A DNA stretch of 64,000 nt from Flavobacterium sp. (GCA_015234525.1 JADGMX010000041.1:310001-374000); one strand, 5' to 3'. Positions 52,454 to 61,594 are shown, numbered from the stretch's first letter. Notes: a model not told the origin generated them from the sequence alone. Made by a program: numbers and translations.

Positions 52454-53950
52454 ATGTCTGAATCTACTTCAACACAATCTACAGAAGTCGTTTTAATAGG
52501 AGCCGGGATCATGAGTGCCACTTTAGGTGTCATGTTGAAAGAACTGCAACCCGACTTAAAAATAGAAATATACGAAAGGCTTGATGTTGCCGCAGCGGAA
52601 AGTTCGGATGCATGGAATAATGCCGGTACCGGACATTCAGCATTTTGTGAGCTCAATTATACTCCTGAGCGCGAGAATGGTGACATCGATATTACCAAAG
52701 CGCTGAAAATAGCCGAATCATTTGAAATTTCTCGTCAATTCTGGTCGTATTTGGTGACAAGCGGAATGGTGAAATCGCCAACCGAATTCATCCGAAGCGT
52801 GCCACATATCAGTTTTGTTTGGGGCGAGAAAAATCTGATATTCCTCAAAAACCGCTATAATGCGCTTGTCAAACATCCGTTGTTTGCGAAAATGGAATTC
52901 AGCACTGATTTCAATCAGCAAAAAGATTGGATGCCGCTCGTAATGGAAGGTCGGGATGAAACTACAACCACGGCTGCCACCAGAATGCAACTCGGAACTG
53001 ATGTTAATTTCGGCTCATTAACCAGAAGCATGTTCGGCGATCTTATGAAACGCGACGGTGTGAAAATGCATTTTAACCATGAGGTTCGCCGACTAAAGCA
53101 AAAAGCTGACGGCCGTTGGCAAGTTGTCGTAAAAGACCTTGAAACGGGTGAAAAACGTAAAATCAGAACTAGGTTTGTTTTTATTGGCGCCGGTGGTGGT
53201 TCGCTACGATTGCTTGAAAAGGCCGATATTCGGGAAGGCGACGGTTATGGCGGATTCCCGGTCTCGGGTCAATGGTTGCGTTGTACCAATCCGGATATCA
53301 TTGAAAAACATGAGGCGAAAGTTTATGGAACGGCGTCGGTTGGCGCGCCACCAATGTCGGTTCCGCATATCGATACCCGAATGATCAATGGCAAAAAAGA
53401 ACTTCTTTTCGGTCCTTACGCCGGATTTACGACTAAATTCCTGAAGAACGGATCTTACCTGGATTTGCCCGCGTCAATCCAGTTCAACAATATTTTCCCG
53501 ATGCTTTCGGCGGGTTTCAAAAACCTTCCTTTAACAAAGTATCTTATTGATCAGGTTCGGCTTTCACCTGAAGCACGCTTGGATGCTTTACGCGAATATA
53601 TGCCTGAAGCGGAACTTAAAGATTGGGAACTTGAGGTAGCCGGACAACGGGTTCAAGTGATTAAAAAAGACAAAGACGGCGGCGGTGTACTTGAATTCGG
53701 GACCGAAGTTGTCACCAAAGAAGATGGTACGCTTGCGGTTTTACTCGGAGCGTCGCCGGGAGCGTCAACTTCAGCGTCAATCATGATCGATTTGATTAAA
53801 AAGTGTTTTAAGTCGCAGGCTGAAACTCCGGAGTGGCAAGCAAAATTAAAAGAGATGATTCCGTCGTACGGTCAGAAGCTCAATGACGATGCCGCGCTAT
53901 TGGAACAAATCCGAACCTATACGTCTGAAACGCTGAAGTTGGTCAATTAA
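52454..53950 (+). CDS. mqo: Malate:quinone oxidoreductase
   Basis: 498 residues. The FAD-binding Rossmann start EVVLIGAGIMSATLGVMLKE is followed by the Mqo blocks NNAGTGHSAFCELNYTPE, FIGAGGGSLRLLEKADI, GFPVSGQWLRC, TKFLKNGSYLDLP and a C-terminal GTEVVTKEDGTLAVLLGASPGASTSASIM. It oxidises malate to oxaloacetate with electron transfer to quinone at the inner membrane, bypassing NAD-dependent malate dehydrogenase. Its stop overlaps that of the FUSC gene. Confidence 0.97.
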   Translation: MSESTSTQSTEVVLIGAGIMSATLGVMLKELQPDLKIEIYERLDVAAAESSDAWNNAGTGHSAFCELNYTPERENGDIDITKALKIAESFEISRQFWSYLVTSGMVKSPTEFIRSVPHISFVWGEKNLIFLKNRYNALVKHPLFAKMEFSTDFNQQKDWMPLVMEGRDETTTTAATRMQLGTDVNFGSLTRSMFGDLMKRDGVKMHFNHEVRRLKQKADGRWQVVVKDLETGEKRKIRTRFVFIGAGGGSLRLLEKADIREGDGYGGFPVSGQWLRCTNPDIIEKHEAKVYGTASVGAPPMSVPHIDTRMINGKKELLFGPYAGFTTKFLKNGSYLDLPASIQFNNIFPMLSAGFKNLPLTKYLIDQVRLSPEARLDALREYMPEAELKDWELEVAGQRVQVIKKDKDGGGVLEFGTEVVTKEDGTLAVLLGASPGASTSASIMIDLIKKCFKSQAETPEWQAKLKEMIPSYGQKLNDDAALLEQIRTYTSETLKLVN

Positions 53951-56154
53951 TGTTTGTGGTTCATCGTGTAAACGCCCTTCCGGATGCTTTCGGTGAGGTT
54001 GATGAGCCACATCAATTGTTCAATAATCAGTTGCGCTTCCTGACGGATGAGTTGTCGTTCAAGAAGGGAAAGCTCGCGGCCTTCCGCCAAGGTTTGTTCG
54101 GTTAGATCACGCATTTCGCTGAAACGAAGGTCGAGGTCGGCTTGTTGCGAATCCTCAGAGGATTTCCCGTCGAGCATTTCAACGGTTTCGTCCAGATTTT
54201 TCAGGGCGGCTTTTACTACCACGTTGAATGCTTCCGAAGCCTTTGTGGTGTCGTGCGATTGGATGTAAGTTCCGAGCGATGCCAATGACGAGAGCAGCGT
54301 ATGATTTGAAACGGCTAATTGATAGGCTTCCGAAAGATTTTTCTGCCGGCGCTTTGGCTCTTGAATCATTCGCTGATAGGACGCCATTAAGTTGCCGATA
54401 TCGATAAATGCGGCTTTTCTGGCAAGTCGGTATGAAACCGGCGCTTCTCCTTTTTGATTGTACAATTTTGAAATTTCTTTCAGATAAGTGCGGTTTGAAG
54501 CGACAGCTTTTTTAAGATAAACCGGAATGCTCAAAAACTCCCATGACGGCCACAGGAAATTATTCGCCAGAAATGCTATTGCTGCAGCAACTACGGTGTC
54601 GATAATTCTGTAGCCAACAACATCGCGCACGTCCGGTGTGAGCATGCTATACAAAAAGACCACGTACATCGTAACGAAGGTAGCGCCAACCTTATAATTG
54701 ATATTCGACATCGAGTACCCGAGAATCATCGAAATAATTGCAAGCGACGTAATGACATAAACGTCATCAATCAAAAGTACAATTCCAAATGCGCCCATTC
54801 CGCCGATTACGGTGCCGATGATACGTTCAAAGGATCGCGATTTCGTCAATCCATAACCTGGTCGCAGGATGACCACTACTGTTAACAGTATCCAATACGA
54901 ATTTTGCAAGGGAAGCAGTTCGCCGATGATCATTCCGCATAGAATGGCAATAGTAAGCCTCAGTGCGTGCCTGAATGTGGCTGACGAAAAGCTAAAATTT
55001 TCGAGTAGCGTTCGAAGCGGATAATATTGTGGTGTCAAAAACTTGTCGAGGTCTTTATCGCGGCCTTTAAGATCGTGTGCGAAGGACGTCAGCGAAACTG
55101 CTTTTTCGATGATGTTGATTTTTTCCGCCTGCTTTTCGGCATAGTCAAGCATTGTTGTCAGCATGTAAACGCCTTCCGAGCTTTTTGCGGCGCCAAGTGT
55201 TGCTTCATATTCATTGATGGCATCTTGCAGCGCCGCGAGTTCGTTTAGCAATCGGTGTTTTGAAACGTATTTAGTTCGCTGAACAATGCTTTTTGAAATC
55301 CGCTTTAACGTTGACGCCAATCGGTAGGCGAGTTCCTGATAGGTTCGCAAAACCTGCGGATGGTCTTTAAATTTCTCTTGGAGTTTCTCGTGTTCGAAAC
55401 CAGTAGCTAATGCGAGTTCCAGAATGTCGAGCAATGAGACGAAAACGATCAGCCTTTTGCGGTTTTGCCCGGTAGGTCCGGATGCGTGCTTGCTGCTAAA
55501 AAGGATTTCGCGGATACTTTCGTGGATGGTATTCAGTTCAACCTGAAGTTCAAGTTGTTTGGCGACGATTTTCTTTCGGTCGGCATCGATATTCCAAAGA
55601 TCACCGCGAAGCTTCAGATACTTTCCGGTAATTCGGATGCATTCGGCAATTTGAAGCTCGGCATAACGATTCGGTCGCAGGTAGTAGAAAAGCAACGACA
55701 CGCAGGTGTAGAAAAGTCCACCGCCAAGCATCAACAGCGTGTGCATAATCAATTCGTTACCCGCATAAATATTGCTAAAAACCAGCGAAACCGACAGTAA
55801 TCCTGAGAATGAAATCAATGTCGCCCGTGGTCCGTACGCCGAGATCATCGCCAGTAAAAAAATCATAATGGCAACAACCGGATAAAGAATGTATTTAAAC
55901 GGATACACGATGCTGACCAAAAAAGCGCTTCCCGCCAAAATGAAAGATGCCGCAAGAAGTCCGTTAACCTTGTGTTTGAGGTTGCTCGAAATGTCGCTCG
56001 GAAACGCCAATAATGCGCCGATTGCAATTGTAAAACCAACCTCGAAATGACCTAACATCGCGAATGCCACAACCGGGGCCACTGATGCTAGGGTAACTTT
56101 CAACGCATTTGTGAAGTTTGAACTTTCTGCGAAAAATCTGACTTTCTCAACCAT
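53947..56154 (-). CDS. FUSC-family (YccS/YhfK-like) inner membrane protein
   Basis: 735 residues in two similar halves, each a bundle of membrane helices (about 15-160 and 395-525) followed by a soluble helical domain, as in YccS/AaeB-type FUSC proteins. Markers: LTIAILCGMIIGELLPLQNSYWILLTVVVILRPGYG, with GxxxxRxxGT-like ERIIGTVIGGMGAF. This family is linked to export of aromatic acids and other small molecules, but its substrate is not known here. It shares overlapping stop codons with mqo. Confidence 0.9.
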   Translation of the reverse strand: MVEKVRFFAESSNFTNALKVTLASVAPVVAFAMLGHFEVGFTIAIGALLAFPSDISSNLKHKVNGLLAASFILAGSAFLVSIVYPFKYILYPVVAIMIFLLAMISAYGPRATLISFSGLLSVSLVFSNIYAGNELIMHTLLMLGGGLFYTCVSLLFYYLRPNRYAELQIAECIRITGKYLKLRGDLWNIDADRKKIVAKQLELQVELNTIHESIREILFSSKHASGPTGQNRKRLIVFVSLLDILELALATGFEHEKLQEKFKDHPQVLRTYQELAYRLASTLKRISKSIVQRTKYVSKHRLLNELAALQDAINEYEATLGAAKSSEGVYMLTTMLDYAEKQAEKINIIEKAVSLTSFAHDLKGRDKDLDKFLTPQYYPLRTLLENFSFSSATFRHALRLTIAILCGMIIGELLPLQNSYWILLTVVVILRPGYGLTKSRSFERIIGTVIGGMGAFGIVLLIDDVYVITSLAIISMILGYSMSNINYKVGATFVTMYVVFLYSMLTPDVRDVVGYRIIDTVVAAAIAFLANNFLWPSWEFLSIPVYLKKAVASNRTYLKEISKLYNQKGEAPVSYRLARKAAFIDIGNLMASYQRMIQEPKRRQKNLSEAYQLAVSNHTLLSSLASLGTYIQSHDTTKASEAFNVVVKAALKNLDETVEMLDGKSSEDSQQADLDLRFSEMRDLTEQTLAEGRELSLLERQLIRQEAQLIIEQLMWLINLTESIRKGVYTMNHKH

Positions 56155-56269
56155 AGAACAAAGGTACGTATTGAATGAATGTTGGCATTACACCATTGTT
56201 GCATTTAGGTTAAAATTATAAAAAAAGGCTAATTGTAAGGTCTCGGCCGACCATTGTTCATTTTTTCAC

Positions 56270-56277
56270 TATTTTTG
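56270..56277 (+). promoter_or_regulatory. -7 box TATTTTTG for def operon
   Basis: TATTTTTGCGC, 44-51 bases before the def ATG; matches TAnnTTTG. Confidence 0.55.
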
Positions 56278-56320
56278 CGCGGTTCCCGTTTTTTTGGCGG
56301 AACTCAATAAATAAGAACAA

Positions 56321-56908
56321 ATGATTTTACCAATAGTTGGTTATGGCGACCCGGTGTTGCGAAAAGTAGGTGTTGAAATCACACCCGAATATCCACATCT
56401 GAAAGACATCATTGCCGACATGTACGAAACCATGTACAACGCATATGGTGTTGGATTGGCGGCGCCGCAGGTCGGATTGGCGATCAGACTTTTCGTGATC
56501 GATACCAAACCGTTTTCCGAAGACGACGAGCTTTCGACTGAAGAACGCGAACAATTGAAAAACTTCAAGCAAACCTTCATCAATGCAAAAATGCTGAAAG
56601 AAGAAGGTGAGGAGTGGGGTTTCAACGAAGGTTGTCTGAGCATTCCCGAAGTTCGTGAAGACGTATATCGCAATGAGCGAATTACAATCGAGTATTTCGA
56701 TGCCGATTTCAACAAAAAAACTGAGGTTTACGACGGCTTCATCGCCCGTGTGATTCAGCACGAGTACGATCATATCGAAGGCATTCTTTTTACCGACAAA
56801 ATTTCGTCGTTGAAAAAACGCCTGATCACCAAGAAATTACACAATATCATGGAGGGCAAAACCCGTCCGGATTATAAAATGAAATTTGTAGCCAAAAAAG
56901 GCAGATAA
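56321..56908 (+). CDS. def: Peptide deformylase
   Basis: 195 residues with all three PDF motifs: GVGLAAPQVGL near 45, EGCLSIPE near 105 (Cys metal ligand) and IQHEYDHIEGILF near 146 (HExxH-type metal ligands). It removes the N-formyl group from new proteins. There is no signal peptide. It heads the operon def-DUF5606-mazG, with 16 bp to the next gene. Confidence 0.97.
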   Translation: MILPIVGYGDPVLRKVGVEITPEYPHLKDIIADMYETMYNAYGVGLAAPQVGLAIRLFVIDTKPFSEDDELSTEEREQLKNFKQTFINAKMLKEEGEEWGFNEGCLSIPEVREDVYRNERITIEYFDADFNKKTEVYDGFIARVIQHEYDHIEGILFTDKISSLKKRLITKKLHNIMEGKTRPDYKMKFVAKKGR

Positions 56909-56924
56909 AAATAAATAGCTTATT

Positions 56925-57431
56925 ATGAACTTAGAGAAAGTATTGGCCATTTCTGGCAAACCGGGATTATATGTTTTAAAAGTGCAAACAAGATCAGGTT
57001 TCGTAGCTGAATCATTGCTTGACGGAAAGAAAATAACAGTAGGTCTTAGAAGTAATGTCAGCCTTTTATCGGAAATTTCGATGTACACCAATACTGCTGA
57101 GAAACCGTTGGCTGAAGTAATGCGTAACATCGCTGAAAAAGAAGATAACGGACCGGCAGTGTCTCATAAAGAGGATAACGACAAACTGATCGCTTACTTT
57201 AAAGAAATTCTTCCCGATTACGATCAAGATCGTGTTTATACATCAGATATCAAGAAGGTACTTAACTGGTACAATCTTCTTCAAAGTAAAGGAATGGTTT
57301 CTAAAGAAGCGCCAAAGGCTGATGCTAAGTCGGCTGCCGCAGAAGCAGAACCAGAAATGGTCGCTGAAGAGGTTGCAACTGAAGCAGCTCCGCCAAAGAA
57401 AAAAGCGGCTGCAAAAAAGAAAGCGGAGTAA
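56925..57431 (+). CDS. DUF5606-type protein with Ala/Lys-rich tail
   Basis: 168 residues. The N-terminal part (about 1-70), starting LEKVLAISGKPGLYVLKVQT, is a conserved SH3-like/Tudor-like Bacteroidota domain (DUF5606), with a second segment LIAYFKEILPDYDQDRVYTSDIKKVLNWYNLL. The tail from about 135 is low in complexity (EEVATEAAPPKKKAAAKKKAE) and probably binds nucleic acid. The function is unknown. It is always seen between def and mazG in flavobacteria. Confidence 0.9.
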   Translation: MNLEKVLAISGKPGLYVLKVQTRSGFVAESLLDGKKITVGLRSNVSLLSEISMYTNTAEKPLAEVMRNIAEKEDNGPAVSHKEDNDKLIAYFKEILPDYDQDRVYTSDIKKVLNWYNLLQSKGMVSKEAPKADAKSAAAEAEPEMVAEEVATEAAPPKKKAAAKKKAE

Positions 57432-57471
57432 TCTTTTAACTCAATCGCATTTTGCGATAAACATCTAGCCT

Positions 57472-58251
57472 ATGTATACTAAAAAACTGCAACTCGAGGC
57501 CTATGAGCGTCTTCTCGATATCATGGATGATTTGCGGGAAAAGTGTCCGTGGGATAAAAAGCAGACCCTTCAAAGCTTGCGTCATCTCACTATCGAGGAA
57601 ACGTATGAACTTGGCGATGCCATCCTAAACAACGATCACGACGAGATCAAAAAAGAACTCGGCGATTTGTTGCTTCATATCGTATTTTATGCCAAAATCG
57701 GTAGTGAAACAGGAGCGTTCGACATGGCGGATGTGGCTAACGGAATCTGCGATAAACTCATCAACCGACATCCACATATTTATGGCGATGTTGAGGTTAA
57801 AGATGAAGAAGAAGTTAAACGCAACTGGGAACAAATTAAACTAGCCGAAGGTAAAAAATCGGTGTTGGAAGGCGTTCCGGCCGGATTGCCCGCACTGGTA
57901 AAGGCGTCTCGGATTCAGGATAAAGTAAAAGGCGTTGGATTCGATTGGGAAGAACCAAATCAGGTTTGGGACAAAGTCAACGAAGAACTTCAGGAGCTTC
58001 AAAACGAGGTTGCCGCTGGCGATCACGACAAGATTGAAGGTGAGTTTGGCGATGTGCTATTCTCCCTGATTAATTACGCCCGATTCCTGAACATCAGTGC
58101 TGAAGACGCGCTAGAACGAACCAATAAAAAATTCATCAAAAGGTTTCAATATCTCGAAAGCAAAGCCGCCGAGATCGGAAAGCCCTTAAGCGAGATGACT
58201 CTTGCCGAAATGGACGTTTATTGGAACTCTTCAAAACAATTTGACAAATAA
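57472..58251 (+). CDS. mazG: Nucleoside triphosphate pyrophosphohydrolase MazG
   Basis: 259 residues with two tandem MazG helical domains: LLDIMDDLREKCPWDKKQT, EETYELGDAI and ELGDLLLHIVFYAKI in the first, and WDKVNEELQELQNEV with EGEFGDVLFSLINYARF in the second. It hydrolyses NTPs (including non-canonical) to NMPs and pyrophosphate, cleaning the nucleotide pool. It is 40 bp after the DUF5606 gene and ends at a bidirectional terminator. Confidence 0.95.
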   Translation: MYTKKLQLEAYERLLDIMDDLREKCPWDKKQTLQSLRHLTIEETYELGDAILNNDHDEIKKELGDLLLHIVFYAKIGSETGAFDMADVANGICDKLINRHPHIYGDVEVKDEEEVKRNWEQIKLAEGKKSVLEGVPAGLPALVKASRIQDKVKGVGFDWEEPNQVWDKVNEELQELQNEVAAGDHDKIEGEFGDVLFSLINYARFLNISAEDALERTNKKFIKRFQYLESKAAEIGKPLSEMTLAEMDVYWNSSKQFDK

Positions 58252-58282
58252 AAAAAAGCCATCCGACAGGATGGCTTTTTTT
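58252..58282. terminator. Bidirectional terminator between mazG and DUF349 gene
   Basis: Perfect stem AAAAGCCATCC-GACA-GGATGGCTTTT, 11 bp, with A and T runs on the two sides. Confidence 0.92.
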
Positions 58283-60436
58283 CTATTCAGTTTGAATGCT
58301 TCGTAACTGCTTTAACTTCGTGCGAAGCGTATTTAATTCTTCCTTGTGGTTTTCAATGTTCTTCCGAACTTCATTTACCATCGGATTGTTTCCTTTAGCA
58401 TTCGCAAAGAACTGAATGTTGTTCTCAAGCTGCAGGATCTCCGACTGAACTTCGTCGATTTTTCGCATCAAGAAAATCTTTTCGTTCTCCAATTTACGAG
58501 TGTCATTTCCTTCCGCAAGCGACTCCAATCGGTTTGAGAATCGCATCATGTCCGCATCTTTCTTGCTCAAGCTGAGCTTCTCGAATAAGGCATCCAATAT
58601 TTTATTGAATTTCCCCTCGATATGACGACGCGCCGACGGAACACGGCCCAAACCTTTCCAATTTTCTATATGTTCCTTGATCGCAGCCAGATCGGTTTTA
58701 TGATCGCCTGTCATCTGAAACTCGCGGAGTTTTTCCAAATATGATTTCTTCTTTTCAAAAGCTTCGAGTTCTTCGGCGTTTTCCTCTGAACGGCTTTCTT
58801 TCAAACGCTCGAAATAGTGGTTGCAGGCGCCGCGGAATTCCTTCCAAAGTTTATCTGAATATTTTCGCGGAACATGCCCAATTTGCTTCCATTCTTCCTG
58901 AATCTGCTTCATGATTGGCGTTGTAGTCGCAAAATCGTCGCTATTTTGAAGTTCTTTGGCTTTTTCAACAAGCGCAGTCTTCTTGCTTAAATTGTCGTTC
59001 TGATCTTTCTTAATATCCTTGTAAAACGAGTTCTTCAGGCTGTTAAACTCGCGAACCGCATTCTTAAAGCTAGACCACGTTTCTTCATTAACTTCGAGCG
59101 GAACTTTCCCGAGCGAGAAAAATTCATTTCGCAACGCTTCAACTTTGTCGATTTGCCCAAGCCAGGCTGAATGTGTGCCGACTTTCTCCTTCGAAAGTTC
59201 CTGAAGTTGGGCAATGATTGCCTGCTTTTTCTCCAGATTTTCCTGTTCCGAACCGCGTTGTTTTTCAAAAAGTTCTTCGCGTTTGTCGTGCATTTGCTTG
59301 GTCAATTCGCTAAAGCGATTCCAGATTTCCTCACGGTGTTGTCTGGAAACGGGCCCGATCTCTTCCTTCCAGATCCGGTGAAGATCCTGAAGCTCGCGGA
59401 ACGCTTTGTTAACATCATTTTCATTCACCAATTCCTCAACCCGCGCAATGATTTTTTGCTTTAATTCGAGGTTGTGTTTAAAATCCAGATCGCGCGCCTC
59501 ACGGTCTAAGTGAAGGTAATCGTAGAAATTCTCAACGTGGAAATGGTAATTGTTCCAAACGTGGTTATACTTGTCCTTCGGAATCGGTCCGGCGTTTTTC
59601 CAGCGCTCCCGAATTTCGTTAAAATGCTTTAGCGTATCCTTGATGTTCTCCTGTGGATTAATCAGGTTTTTGAGCTCTTCAACAATTTCAAGACGCTTTT
59701 CAAGGTTCGCCTGAAGGTTGTTTTGCTGGCTTTTGTGATGCGCGTTTCGCTTGTCGCGGTAAAGTCCGTACAATTGGTCAAATCGCGCTTTAAGCGGATA
59801 ATTATAGTCGAAATCCTCAGTGTCATCAGGGTTTTCCCGATGATGTGCTTCTCGTTTTTCTTCGATTAGCGCGTGATATTTCGATAAAAAGTTTCGTTTG
59901 ATTTCCTCAACATGATCGCGAATCGCAGTAATTCCGTAATTGGTAACAAGTTTTTCAAGCTCATTGACCAAAGTATCCATTTCATAATCCTGATATTCAG
60001 GCATTAGTAGCGATTCCATTTCGCGTGTCGAGGTGTCGTTGTCGGCAGATTCCGCCATCGATAAAACAGTTTCCTGCAATTCGGTCGCGCCCGCATGTTC
60101 AACACGGTCGATCACATTTCCGGTCTGGTCGATGTTGTCGTTTTTTTCAATAGCCTCAGCAATAGCCTCTTCGCGCTCATCGTCAATTTCAATCGGCTCG
60201 TTTTCAGCGTTACCTTCGATCGGCTGATCATTATTTTCAGTTAGAAGGTCTTCCGGAACATCGTCGTTTTCTTTGGCTTCTGCCGCAAAAAACGCATCAA
60301 GTGGCGCTACCGTTTCTTCTTGTGGCGTCTCATCGATGATTTCATTTTGCGCATCTGGCGCTGAATTTTGAGTCGGATTCTCCGGTGTCATCTGTCCGTC
60401 TGCGTTTTGCAGGTTGTCGTTCTTTTCTTCTAACAT
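58283..60436 (-). CDS. DUF349 coiled-coil protein
   Basis: 717 residues. After an acidic, disordered first 150 residues (AEAKENDDVPEDLL), the chain is highly charged helical with repeats of a DUF349-type unit: NEIRERWKNAGPIPKDKYNHVWNNY, LQDLHRIWKEEIGPVSRQHREEIW, IQEEWKQIGHVPRKYSDKLWKEF, IENWKGLGRVPSARRHIEGKF. About five repeats. Its role is unknown; it is conserved in Bacteroidota. It ends at the mazG terminator. Confidence 0.9.
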   Translation of the reverse strand: MLEEKNDNLQNADGQMTPENPTQNSAPDAQNEIIDETPQEETVAPLDAFFAAEAKENDDVPEDLLTENNDQPIEGNAENEPIEIDDEREEAIAEAIEKNDNIDQTGNVIDRVEHAGATELQETVLSMAESADNDTSTREMESLLMPEYQDYEMDTLVNELEKLVTNYGITAIRDHVEEIKRNFLSKYHALIEEKREAHHRENPDDTEDFDYNYPLKARFDQLYGLYRDKRNAHHKSQQNNLQANLEKRLEIVEELKNLINPQENIKDTLKHFNEIRERWKNAGPIPKDKYNHVWNNYHFHVENFYDYLHLDREARDLDFKHNLELKQKIIARVEELVNENDVNKAFRELQDLHRIWKEEIGPVSRQHREEIWNRFSELTKQMHDKREELFEKQRGSEQENLEKKQAIIAQLQELSKEKVGTHSAWLGQIDKVEALRNEFFSLGKVPLEVNEETWSSFKNAVREFNSLKNSFYKDIKKDQNDNLSKKTALVEKAKELQNSDDFATTTPIMKQIQEEWKQIGHVPRKYSDKLWKEFRGACNHYFERLKESRSEENAEELEAFEKKKSYLEKLREFQMTGDHKTDLAAIKEHIENWKGLGRVPSARRHIEGKFNKILDALFEKLSLSKKDADMMRFSNRLESLAEGNDTRKLENEKIFLMRKIDEVQSEILQLENNIQFFANAKGNNPMVNEVRKNIENHKEELNTLRTKLKQLRSIQTE

Positions 60437-60562
60437 CGTCTAAATGTTTAAGGTTGCTGATAAAAAATACTGCGAAAGATACTAAACGCGACGTTAAATT
60501 CAAAGAAAAAGGTCGGCAGTCGATAAGCGACATTGGTTTTTTTTCGAAATTTTCGATGTTCA

Positions 60563-60640
60563 GGAGCTTGGTCCCGCTATCCGCTATATCTTTTTTCGGC
60601 CTGTCGGCACAAAAAAAGGATGCCGCTCCTATCGGGGCTA
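60563..60640 (+). repeat. Intergenic repeat, sub-type A, copy 5
   Basis: 78 bp, close to consensus: GGAGCTTGGTCCCGCTATCCGCTATATCTTTTTTCGGC ... GCACAAAAAAAGGATGCCGCTCCTATCGGGGCTA. It lies in the 220-bp gap between the DUF349 gene and aroE, 17 bp from the end of aroE. The plus ORFs here are shadows. Confidence 0.85.
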
Positions 60641-60656
60641 GAGCAATCGGGTTCGC

Positions 60657-61391
60657 TTACAAATTATTCCAGATTTTCCACGACGCCTCAGCCTGGCCAA
60701 CAAGCATTTCGTAGCCGTTAATGATCGTAGCTCCGGCTGTTTCGCCGCGTTGTAAAAAGCGTGTTTTCCCGGGATTGTAGATTAAATCATAAAGCAAATG
60801 CGATTTGCCTAAGTGCTGAAACGGAATTTCAGGCGCGCGGTCAATCTCCGGCGAAGTGCCAATCGGCGTGCAGTTGATGATTACGGTATGTTCAGATAAG
60901 ATTTCCGGGTCGAGTTGGCGGTATAAAAGCGTATCGTTTACTTTTTGCCGCGACACGAATTTATAGCCGATTCCAAGCGAATCAAGTGCAAAGGCAACTG
61001 CTTTTGAAGCGCCGCCGGTTCCTAAAATCAACGCTTTTTGATGATGTGGTTTCAATAACGGTTTGATCGAATCCCGAAATCCGATGTGATCGGTGTTGTG
61101 ACCGATGTGTTTTCCATCGGCGACTTCGATGGTATTTACCGCGCCGATTGTTTTGGCATCGTTAGATAAATCGTCGAGAAACGGGATAACTGCTTGCTTG
61201 TATGGAATGGTAACGTTGAGTCCGCGTAGGTTTTTGGTTTTCAAAACGTCGCTTAGCTGAGAAATATTGGTTACGTCGAAATTTACATATTGAGCGTTTA
61301 TGTTATCGCGTTCAAATTTCTGATTGAAATAGTTTCGGGAGAACGAATAGGCGATATTTTTGCCAAGAAGGCCGAAAATTTGTTTTTCCAT
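60657..61391 (-). CDS. aroE: Shikimate dehydrogenase
   Basis: 244 residues: FGLLGKNIAYSFSRNYFN (shikimate-binding SxS-like), LRGLNVTIPYKQAVIPFLD with catalytic Lys, GAVNTIEV, NTDHIGF, the NADP-binding GTGGASKAVAFAL and GAGATIINGYEMLVGQAEASW. It reduces 3-dehydroshikimate in aromatic amino acid synthesis. It is slightly shorter than E. coli AroE (272), as in other Bacteroidota. Flanked by two A repeats in opposite orientation. Confidence 0.95.
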   Translation of the reverse strand: MEKQIFGLLGKNIAYSFSRNYFNQKFERDNINAQYVNFDVTNISQLSDVLKTKNLRGLNVTIPYKQAVIPFLDDLSNDAKTIGAVNTIEVADGKHIGHNTDHIGFRDSIKPLLKPHHQKALILGTGGASKAVAFALDSLGIGYKFVSRQKVNDTLLYRQLDPEILSEHTVIINCTPIGTSPEIDRAPEIPFQHLGKSHLLYDLIYNPGKTRFLQRGETAGATIINGYEMLVGQAEASWKIWNNL

Positions 61392-61460
61392 TTTACGGGT
61401 ATTAATCCACCAAAAGGTTCCAGATCAAAAGCGATTTGCGTTAAACGACCAATTTGGCCC

Positions 61461-61544
61461 TAGCCCCGATGGGAAGCGGCATCCTTTTTTGCGTGGAGTG
61501 TGCGAAATGCAAAAAAGATACAGCGGACAGCGGGAATCAGCTTC
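61461..61544 (-). repeat. Intergenic repeat, sub-type A, copy 6 (inverted)
   Basis: On the plus strand TAGCCCCGATGGGAAGCGGCATCCTTTTTTGCG ... GCAAAAAAGATACAGCGGACAGCGGGAATCAGC: the element points to the minus strand. It lies between aroE and the terminator of the TPR gene. Together with copy 5 it brackets aroE in inverted orientation. Confidence 0.82.
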
Positions 61545-61570
61545 TCATCATCAAAGTTATGAATTGGGCA

Positions 61571-61594
61571 CAAAAAAGTCCGGATAACCGGACC
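61571..61594 (-). terminator. Terminator of the TPR protein gene
   Basis: Stem GTCCGG-ATAA-CCGGAC (extendable by A-T pairs) with a run of T residues on the minus strand, directly at the TPR gene's stop. A T run on the plus side makes it possibly bidirectional. Confidence 0.8.

Noticed and set aside
58283-60436. SMC-like ATPase reading of the DUF349 protein
   Set aside because: It is coiled-coil-rich but has no Walker A or signature motif; the W-x5-G-x-VP repeats fit DUF349.
1875-61544. CRISPR array
   Set aside because: The repeats are dispersed singly with no regular spacer pattern, and no cas gene is present.
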